From: Metaphire vulgaris
Lineage: Eukaryota; Annelida; Clitellata; Crassiclitellata; Megascolecidae
Assembly (NCBI GenBank): GCA_018105865.1
Contig: CM030862.1
Coordinates: 6,241,979 to 6,305,978 of the forward strand
Reading direction: 5' to 3'
Length of the DNA: 64,000 nucleotides
Below are positions 56,701-64,000 of this stretch, piece after piece. The position numbers were made by a program, and so were the translations under genes. The notes under the pieces are model-generated. The model did no database searches and was not told the origin of the DNA. It worked only from the letters and a program-made list of their open reading frames with translations. Each line of letters starts with the position of its first letter. The stretch's first letter is position 1.

Positions 56701-56980
56701 CAGTGGCGTAGCGAGGGGGTCAGGGAGCAGCTGCCCCCGGGCGCCGGGCTGGGGGGCGCCAAAATTGGGTATTTGGGCAAGTGAAATGCATAATAAAGAA
56801 GAATAAATATGCGCGATTACCTTTTTTGCTTGCTTGTCAGCACTATATGAAGAGGGGCGCCCGTAAGACTCGAGGGGCGCCAAGAACAATGTGACGAACT
56901 TTTTTTTGCTCGTCAGCAGTGTTGGGGGCGCCAACGGTAGACTTTGCCTCCGGGCGCCGGATACCCTCGCTACACCTCTG
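56701..56980. mobile_element. hAT-like MITE, GGGCGCC family, copy B
   Basis: 280 bp with ends CAGTGGCGTAGCGAGG / CCCTCGCTACACCTCTG and a perfect duplication, ATGCAGGG (56693-56700, 56981-56988). Alignable over its full length with 38136-38418. Two CCTTTTTTGCTTG/TTTTTTTGCTCGTC motifs. Confidence 0.93.
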
Positions 56981-57048
56981 ATGCAGGGTCAACGGTTTGA
57001 TAACGTCCGACTTATTCTTTAAGCTTATGAGAAAAATTTGAATTAGAA

Positions 57049-57738
57049 GAGTGGCGTAGCAAGGGTTTTGGGGCGCCCTTGTGTAGAACCTCGGTGGTGG
57101 GCCCCTGAAAGCTCCCATCCATTTAAAAACCAGCCTGGCCCTTTTGCGATATTTGCCTATTTCGCAGTTTCGCACCATCATCATATAATAACTAACTGTA
57201 CTATTATTAAACCATGGAGTCATTTGAGAGTGTACGCTGTTCATGACATGTGGTTCAACTTTTAGGCTTTAGGAACCGTCCATAAATGACATCACGCAAT
57301 TAGTTGAGAATTAGGGGGTTTCAAACATTTTTGACGATGTGTGGCGACGGGGGAGGGGTTTCCAGAAATGTGACGTCACATAATACTAAATATTGGTATT
57401 AATACCGCAATGCTATGTTACCGCAAATTTGAACGTATTTTGCATTTATAATTCATTTAAAAAAAGAAATTGAAAAGTTTCTGAATTTCGCTTCAACCAT
57501 AAAAGTTATAATGAGTATTTTCAAACGAATTCATTGCAATACCCGCTTCATTCAAGAAATAAGTTAGAGGGGGTCAAAAAAACTGCCATAATCGCGTGAC
57601 GTCATTTATGGACGGCCTCTTATCAATTTAAAAAAATTACATTCTGAATATTTTGCAAGTAAAAATCTCGACTGGCTGGCAGGGACCCTCTGACCTCCTG
57701 GGGCCTTCGTGCACTTTATAACCCATTGCTACGCTACC
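57049..57738. mobile_element. TIR element, GTGGCGTAGC family, split by a MITE
   Basis: Left AGAGTGGCGTAGCAAGGG, right CCATTGCTACGCTACC. Flanks GAATTAGA and CGAATTAA overlap in GAATTA. It contains the 57272-57619 element. Confidence 0.6.
57272..57619. mobile_element. GGAACCGTCC-type MITE, nested
   Basis: 348 bp with ends GGAACCGTCCATAAATGACA / GTCATTTATGGACGGCCTC, flanked by TTA on both sides. Sub-terminal sequence ATCACGCAATTAG / AATCGCGTGACG. Confidence 0.88.
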
Positions 57739-57915
57739 GAATTAAACATTTTAATGTAAAATTTGTACAAAGGCAAATAGTTCAATTTTGAAATGTCTCT
57801 ATCTATTGTCGTGTTAAAATTCAGCTCTCTCAGAGTCCTTTGTGATTAGTAATGGTGCGCTGTTCGATGCGCTGGGATGGAATGGTTAGGTTGATTCCGA
57901 AAAAATAGTTAGGAT

Positions 57916-58096
57916 CAGGGGCGTAGCGACGGAGGGTATATCGGTATATATAACCCCCGCTAATCAGTCTGCCTTAAAGTTTTTTATGTGATTTACATGT
58001 GGTTTTATGTGGTTTATATGGTTTATGTGGTTTATAGTTAAGATTTATACCCACCCAAAATATTTATACCCTCCCAAATCAAATTCCTGGCCCCTG
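57916..58096. mobile_element. hAT-like MITE, CAGGGGCGTAGCGAC ends
   Basis: 181 bp starting CAGGGGCGTAGCGACGG and ending CAAATTCCTGGCCCCTG. Flanks GTTAGGAT / GTTAGGAC are an 8-bp duplication with one mismatch. Confidence 0.8.
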
Positions 58097-58530
58097 GTTA
58101 GGACCCGATGTTGAAATAAGTCCTACAAGTTGGTTAGAGCACAGCAAGACCTAACACATTGAACAGATATTAATTGGACGCCACATAATGCGTGTCATGC
58201 CCTATAGATTCAAAATCTCTGAATCCGCGTGGATCTAGTCCGTGACGACATTTAAGCTCTGTCCCAAACTGACGCTAATCATAACTGAGCCATGAAGACC
58301 GGAAAATCGAAGTTCCTGGAAAAATGCACAGCAGCGAATTCAGCCTAATCCCTTGTCATTGATATCGCTCCGCATTTAAATACACAGAATATATATATAT
58401 CACATCCGCTTCTAAATGACTCTTCATTATTGTTTTTCTGCTTGCGATCCAAAACTCTATTAAGCCCAATTTCACTAATCGACTCTCATTACGCCAAAGT
58501 TGTTATCTATAATCCAATTGCGACTTTATG

Positions 58531-58930
58531 GGGGCCGTCCATAAAGTACGTCGCGCTCTTTTTGGCAGTTTTGGACCCCTCCTCCGCGTCAAAACTGCCA
58601 CAAATCTGGGAATTCCCATAAAGTGCTGTCCATAAATTACGTCACGCAGGTTTTCTATTTAATTTATTTGAGTTTCTGGTTCAATTTTCACCAGCGAAAC
58701 ACATATTCAGCTTCCGGCAATGATAACGAATATAATCGAGGCCTAAAATGTTATGTATCACGGGAAAAGTCTTCTCAAACGCTTTGCTAAGGCTCCTATC
58801 AGGTGTATTTCAGGTTTTATATCCATGGAGAGGGTGACGTTACGATGGCCCTTACCCTCCCTCTGTCACAAACTGCCACACTTTCTTAGACCCCTACCCC
58901 TAGAGCGTGACGTATTTTATGAACGGCCCC
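58531..58930. mobile_element. GGGGCCGTCC-type MITE
   Basis: 400 bp with ends GGGGCCGTCCATAAAGTACG / CGTATTTTATGAACGGCCCC, flanked by ATG on both sides. An internal second end-like sequence (GCTGTCCATAAATTACGTC near 58625) hints at nesting or internal duplication. Confidence 0.85.
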
Positions 58931-59090
58931 ATGCTTATAGGCCTAATGCGCATCTAATCTAGTCTCTTTCTTATCCCAGGACTGGTGTTTTTCGAATGGT
59001 TCCTGTAGATACGGCCGCATCGGCTGCTATGTTATAGTTTGCCTTTTATTCCCAGAGGATTGATGCCAGATTTCGTGCCTGTTTTTCCAG

Positions 59091-59378
59091 TGTATAGAGG
59101 CGAGTTCTGTCATACGGATACGTTTCGAGCGAATTGCTCTAACGACGAGGTCATCATCATGACTACCGCCACCTACGGTCGGATGAGGCTGGGCAGGTGC
59201 GTGGAGATAGCACTCGGTCACGTGGGCTGCTCAGCAGACGTCCTGGCGATGGCCGATCGGCGATGCTCCGGGAAGAGGACCTGCTTCATCAGGGTCCCTG
59301 ATGCGGAGTTTGAGAGCACTCGGCCGTGTCTTAAGGAACTCAAGACCTACCTGGAAGCCAGTTTCCAGTGCGTGCCAG
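59091..59378 (+). CDS. SUEL-type galactose/rhamnose-binding lectin domain exon
   Basis: A 288-bp exon, phase 1 to phase 1, encoding one complete SUEL domain. Eight cysteines are present: EFCHTD, ANCSND, GRCVEI, VGCSAD, RRCSGK, RTCFIR, RPCLKE and FQCVP. The carbohydrate-contact YGR motif is intact in TTATYGRMRLGRC. The DPC motif is replaced by RPC (TRPCLKEL). KTYLEASFQC is the usual closing strand. The acceptor is CCTGTTTTTCCAG|TG and the donor CCAG|GTAATT. SUEL domains bind D-galactose or L-rhamnose and occur in egg lectins, EVA-1 and latrophilins. Joined to the CUB-like exon downstream in the same phase. Confidence 0.88.
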
Positions 59379-61190
59379 GTAATTTCATCAAACGCATCAC
59401 AGCTCTCTCTCTCCCCTCCCATCATCTATCATCCGTCCATCCATCCATCCACCAATCCATCGCTATCCTCTGCAATTGGCGATGTCTTCCTAGTCAAACG
59501 AATCCAATGATAATAATTAACAGTCTCCATCTGAGTGTGTTTCCTGTATTATGCGCTGCGCTGTGTTGTCCTGTCTAATCCTTGTGCTGTTGTTGTTGTT
59601 CAGGTGTAGAGTTTATTGTTTCCGCTTCGATTTGCTTCGATTTGATCGCTAGTGCCAATGTATTGAGGACCGATCGAATACAACACTCCAGTGCAAATGC
59701 TTTGCCTCCTCTTGCAATGCTTCAGTCGATGGTTTATGCTTCGGTGATATCCTCTTAGCGCTATTTCTCCTTGATCGCTGCTGAGTCTTTTATGAATATA
59801 TTAATCGTCGACTTTAAGCGCCGCAGATTTCGAATAAAATCCCTCGCCTCGAATCCAGGGCGTCAAGAATTCGAAACAAGAAGCGAGAGAAAGGCAATGA
59901 AAAGAAAATGAACATCGAGCAAATTTTCTGTTCCGCTGCAATTCCTTGAATCTAGCATTATAGAGGCCTACGCATCATCAGCCCAGGGCAGAGTCAGGTC
60001 GCATTTTATTGCATTTCTGTAATCCCGGAATCGCTAACTAAGAAGCCATCTAACGGTCAAATACTTGGGAATACTGATGTATCGACTAAATTTGCAGGAA
60101 GCGTCTTAGGCCCGGGTATTTCGTCTCGACCAAGGATTACCAGCAATTAGGTTAACGACATCGTTTGCAGAAACAAACTGAATCTTAGATAGAGATAGTC
60201 TTAGACGACGGAAGATTTGAAGCCTTAACAAGCAGACTTCCCGGAAGTCACAAGAAAATGGACTGTAGACAGAAAAACAGTCGAACGTGAGCTTATGTAC
60301 AGGTGCGAAGAGTTGGGGGGAGAAGAAACATGTATGAGGCAAAAAACAAAGAAAAGCGAAAGAAAATAAAGGCCTGATGTGAGAACTGTTCTAAAAATTA
60401 CGAGTTTATATTCATTTTTGGTTTAGCTTATTCGGATCAGTCGCAGACGTTGCAATTTCGTGTTTTCAATAATTGACGCTGATCTTGTGACAGAACATGA
60501 CATGTGATGCTACTATACTATACTATAGCATACGCATTTCCTGTCTATTTTTGCTTCAAATGCCCACTAACTCTTCTTGCTATTCCGTATTTGTAATCTT
60601 TTATTTAATTCGCCTATACTTAGTTTAAAATTATGTTAAGGTTTGCTGTCGAGCGTTTATTGGAACGCATTGCTGAAACGTCCAATTCAATCTTCAATCC
60701 AATATTGTGACGACCTGTCATGCTAATCTAAGTTAAATCTTGGCAATCGCTAGGAGTAGCCTACGTCTTAAAATATCTATTCCACAGGTTCAAGAACAGT
60801 ATCTCACACATATAATACACAATAAATCAAAAATAAAAATGAGATAACTTTAATTAACATATTAGTAACATCCACAGATAAATAAATAATTAATTAATAA
60901 TCAATGTCTGTGGATCAAACTGTCACAAATGCTACTATGCCAAAAATATTCACAAAGACGATACGGTGATAGTTGCAATGAGCGTTAAAGGACATTAACT
61001 CATACACGGAATTTTAGCAATAACCATTAAACTCAATAAGATAGCAAATGCTCCTGTGTGTTTAAACATGACTATCCATTCTGTAAACAATTTATTATAC
61101 ATTTTTCTTAATAATTAAGTCCAAAAGATCATCACTACAATGTTATTAAAGAACTATCTAAAAGATATGTTGTTAAGGTAGGCAAAATTT
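59379..61190. other. Intron of the lectin/CUB gene
   Basis: Mostly unique-looking AT-rich intron. CCAT repeats near 59435-59460; nothing else recognised. Confidence 0.5.
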
Positions 61191-61192
61191 TT

Positions 61193-61420
61193 TTTAGCAG
61201 GACGCAGTAGAATATTGGAAGAATCCTTGTCGGAGGGTAAAGGGTTCGAATCTGTATGACTCCAGCCACTACGAAAAAACCCATCTTGGACAAGCAGTTC
61301 GCGTTTAATTATCTGCTATGAAGGCCACGGGAAACCGCATCACTCATCTCATCTACTGGATGGCATAGAAGCCAAATGGACCGGGCCTAAGGGCAGTGAA
61401 CGGCCGTCATATGCATCTGT
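61193..61420 (+). mobile_element. tRNA-derived SINE, second type
   Basis: GACGCAGTAGAATATTGG can serve as an A box and AAGGGTTCGAATCTG is a good B box. The downstream CCACGGGAAACCGCATCAC resembles SINE bodies with a conserved core. Confidence 0.4.
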
Positions 61421-61686
61421 GAGTCCAGGAACGCTGCAAATAAAAAGGAAGAGAATCGAGTAATGTGATTGCCTTTAAACTCTCTTCCTCTGCCTGTTAG
61501 GTCTTCCAGTGAATTGAGTACTTTCAAATCTAAACTTAATTGAAACATATCATCTTTTCCAGTTGGTTTTTCCACCATAGCCTTTCTTGCTTTTTAATTT
61601 CCCCCTCTTCTGTGACCGATATCTGGAATAATCTGCCTTGCACAGAATGGGTTGGAGTAACATAGATCTTTTGAACAATAGAACTA

Positions 61687-61935
<249 letters not shown>

Positions 61936-62007
61936 TTTAACCATTCGCTGCTAGATGATAGAACTACAGTAAGTGTCTTGATTTTGTCTGACCTCCACAG
62001 AAGGTCG

Positions 62008-62009
62008 AA

Positions 62010-62075
<66 letters not shown>

Positions 62076-62330
62076 GGCTGATTTATCCAACGCTATAACA
62101 TGACTAAGGCCATAGGCAAGAGCGATTTACAGTCCATCTCCATAAGAATTGCGAAACAGGTGCGCTTTTAGTTTTGCAGCAAACAGTTCAAAGGAAGGCG
62201 CCGCTGCAACCTCATCATAAAATTGTGAGATGGGATTAGCCCTGTCCCATGGATTTTTGAAAAATCGACCACTGCATTCCAGTGTATCCTGTGTATGGTA
62301 AATCTACGGCATCTGTTCAATATCAGACTT
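62008..62330 (-). repeat. LINE/SINE 3' end with (TTA)n tail
   Basis: On the minus strand the sequence ends GTTATAGCGTTGGATAAATC-AGCC and runs into (AAT)n. The upstream GGCGCCGCTGCAACC-type 3' UTR resembles CR1/L2 tails, but it is a different subfamily from 48590. Confidence 0.5.
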
Positions 62331-62399
62331 TACGAAAATATCTATTGGCTTTGGTTGTAGTTGCAGACAATTCTGGGTGCTATATTGAACTTTAGATCT

Positions 62400-62560
62400 T
62401 AGATAAGTAAGTAAGATCCCGTGAATTTGTATAGGCTTCGGAAAGTATTACACTAGTAGCTGCTTATTCGTATGAGCTTGATCTTTCTTGAAATATAGCC
62501 ACAGGCAAGGTGAATTGTCGGCCAGGCAAAGGTCAGTGTATCCCTGAGTCTGTTATAGAC
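62400..62560 (-). repeat. CR1/L2-like LINE 3' end fragment
   Basis: AAGTAAGTAAGATCCCGTGAATTTG...AGTAGCTGCTTATTCG matches 48597-48700. It lies directly upstream of the CUB exon. Confidence 0.7.
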
Positions 62561-62608
62561 GCTATCAGAAACTGCCGCTCTTATATAGCGCCAGCGTTTT
62601 GTTTTCAG

Positions 62609-63132
62609 TTCAGACCCTAACGAGCGAAGTCTGCCGAACGAAACTGGAATTCTTTGTCAGCGGGGACTTCGGCTACATCGCCAGCATCGTCACTTCGGAC
62701 ACGGCGTTCTGCGACGGGAGTCGACAGCCGTGGACGATACGGACGTCCGTGGGGCGGAAGATCAACCTCACCCTCTACGACTTCTCCCGGGAACGACGAC
62801 ATGATGCGACGTCACCGAGGGACGGGGAGAGTCGGCGACAGGAGGTCTTTTCCAGAATGGGAACACAGGTGTCCTCTTCCTCCTCGAATGCAGCAGCAGC
62901 AGCTGGTAACAGGTGTAGACAGTACGGAATGCTTGAAGATTCGGCGACTGGCAGGACGTCCGTAATATGCGGAGGTCACGAGAGAATCGCAAATATTTAC
63001 ACGTCTCAAGGGGAGGCGGTCAAGATCTGGATTACCGCCGGAATTGGACCGAGAGATCTACAGCGATTCGTCATCCACTATTCAGGTCTCTATGGTGTTT
63101 CGATTATAGCACAAAAATTACGAAGAAATTAA
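62609..63132 (+). CDS. CUB-like domain exon of the SUEL-lectin protein
   Basis: The acceptor TTTGTTTTCAG|TT enters in phase 1 and joins the lectin donor (seam QCVP-V-QTLTSEVC). Features of a CUB fold: VCRTKLEFFVSGDFGYIASI, WTIRTSVGRKINLTLYDFS, CRQYGMLEDSATG, VICGGHERIANIYTSQGEAV, KIWITAG and FVIHYSG. The middle (about residues 60-95) has a Ser/Ala-rich insertion with AGC/TCC repeats, longer than in typical CUB domains. Two ends are possible: a stop at 63130-63132 after LYGVSIIAQKLRRN, or a phase 1 donor at TTCAG|GTCTCT (63085) leading to later exons. The phase pattern favours the second; donor strength favours the first. Function probably extracellular adhesion or receptor ectodomain. Confidence 0.82.
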
Positions 63133-63247
63133 ATTTAATATGCGTGATGTTTGGCATTGTATACTGCGAAGTGTGCTTGTCTTTGTAGAATAGAAACAGA
63201 TAACAGCTATAGCGGACACCGTATGACAAACAGGTGTTGGAATAGAG

Positions 63248-63577
63248 CAGTGGTTCTCAAACTGGGGTCCGTGGTCCCAGAGGGGGACCGCCAAGCGATT
63301 TCATGGGGACCGTAAAGGGATTACGTTCTCAAGATATCTCAACAACACCTCAGAACACAAAACACACTGATGGCTCTAAAAGTGCTGACTTCATTTGAAT
63401 TTAAACTTGATGACTAAGATTTGCAATTTTCTGATTAAATAATTAATTGGCAAAACAAGTAGCATATTTTTAATTACATTTAATTTAAAATTTTAAATTT
63501 TATAAGGTCCGTGAATCATCACAAAAATTTATAAGGTACCACCAAGAAAGAAACCCTAAAAAGCTTGAGAACCGCTG
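63248..63577. mobile_element. hAT-like MITE, CAGTGGTTCTCAA ends
   Basis: 330 bp with ends CAGTGGTTCTCAAACTGGGG / AAGCTTGAGAACCGCTG and a perfect duplication, GAATAGAG (63240-63247, 63578-63585). CAGTGGTTCTCAA is the classical terminus of many animal hAT elements. Sub-terminal inverted GGTCC/GGACC blocks. Confidence 0.95.
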
Positions 63578-63600
63578 GAATAGAGGACTGTATGAGTGAC

Positions 63601-63650
63601 AGTGGTTTTTAATACAGGAGAAATCCTACTAAGCCACTTAAAATCCAGAA

Positions 63651-63712
<62 letters not shown>
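63601..63712 (+). repeat. SINE 3' body plus (TTA)n tail
   Basis: GGTTTTTAATACAGG...CCACTTAAAATCC runs straight into (ATT)n at 63652-63711, as in the copy at 21671-21795. Confidence 0.55.
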
Positions 63713-63744
63713 GTCATCATGCCTGCAATGTTTAATTTGTAGGG

Positions 63745-64000
63745 TTTTGGTGTTTTAGCCGCTTCACTGATAAGGGCTGACCATCCATGAGGCGGCGGCG
63801 GGGTTGTTAAAGCTACGGAGGAAATGACTTTTGGCTTTAAGTTTAGACCTAAAGGCTTGGGGGAGATAATGACGGAATTAAAGAAAATGAGGATTCAGCG
63901 TTTATTGTTTGACCATAGCGTAGGCTGCGGAGGGAGGCTGGAATTGAACTCCAAAGTTCTGGTGCGGCATATAGGAGAAAGCGCGGTTGCAGATTTTGAG
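63745..64000 (-). mobile_element. CR1/L2-like LINE 3' UTR, runs off window
   Basis: Similar to 48715-48960 (for example TTTAAGTTTAGACCTAAAGG, GGAGATAATGACGGAATTA and GCGGAGGGAGGCTGGAATTG). The coding part would lie beyond position 64000. Confidence 0.75.

Overview
This is animal nuclear DNA, most likely from a marine invertebrate. It has split genes with GT-AG introns, no operons and no bacterial signals. The base of the window is a dense, layered bed of transposable-element relics and very long simple repeats. The genes recognised are metazoan: fascin, a Golgi carbohydrate sulfotransferase, and a secreted or membrane SUEL-lectin/CUB protein. I cannot fix the phylum from sequence alone. Layout: 1-9.3 kb is repeats: LINE remnants, TIR (terminal inverted repeat) elements, a tRNA-derived SINE and two Helentron-like pieces. 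9301-10144 (minus) is the first coding exon of a fascin; the rest of that gene is not visible downstream and must lie beyond position 1. Its 5' flank to about 11.05 kb is CpG-rich. 11-19 kb holds (GAT)n arrays, TIR elements and a minisatellite. 19257-22081 (minus) carries two well-joined exons with the catalytic core of a CHST-type sulfotransferase; a type II membrane-anchor exon at 31370-31517 (minus) is its probable N terminus, but at least one linking exon is not identified. 22-31 kb, the large intron, is a nest of elements inside elements. 31-55 kb is dominated by microsatellites ((CTAT)n, (CTA)n, (TTA)n, (CAT)n), TIR elements and decayed RTE/CR1-like LINEs; one LINE at 45.8-47.8 kb is split by a MADF-coding Harbinger-like element and by a hAT-like MITE. 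55.9-63.1 kb (plus) is a three-exon model: hydrophobic leader, SUEL lectin domain, CUB-like domain, all joined in phase 1. The three host genes show no functional link to one another. What unites the window is the transposon fauna. More than twenty short TIR elements are called; for about twenty I can read a target-site duplication (TSD) exactly or nearly so. Most have 8-bp TSDs and CAG...CTG ends (hAT-like). A smaller group begins GGGGCCGTCC and has 3-4 bp TSDs. Several families with different termini carry the same internal motif, approximately GACCTTTTTTTGCTCGTC, on either strand, often two or three times per copy. I regard that shared motif as the least explained signal in the window.
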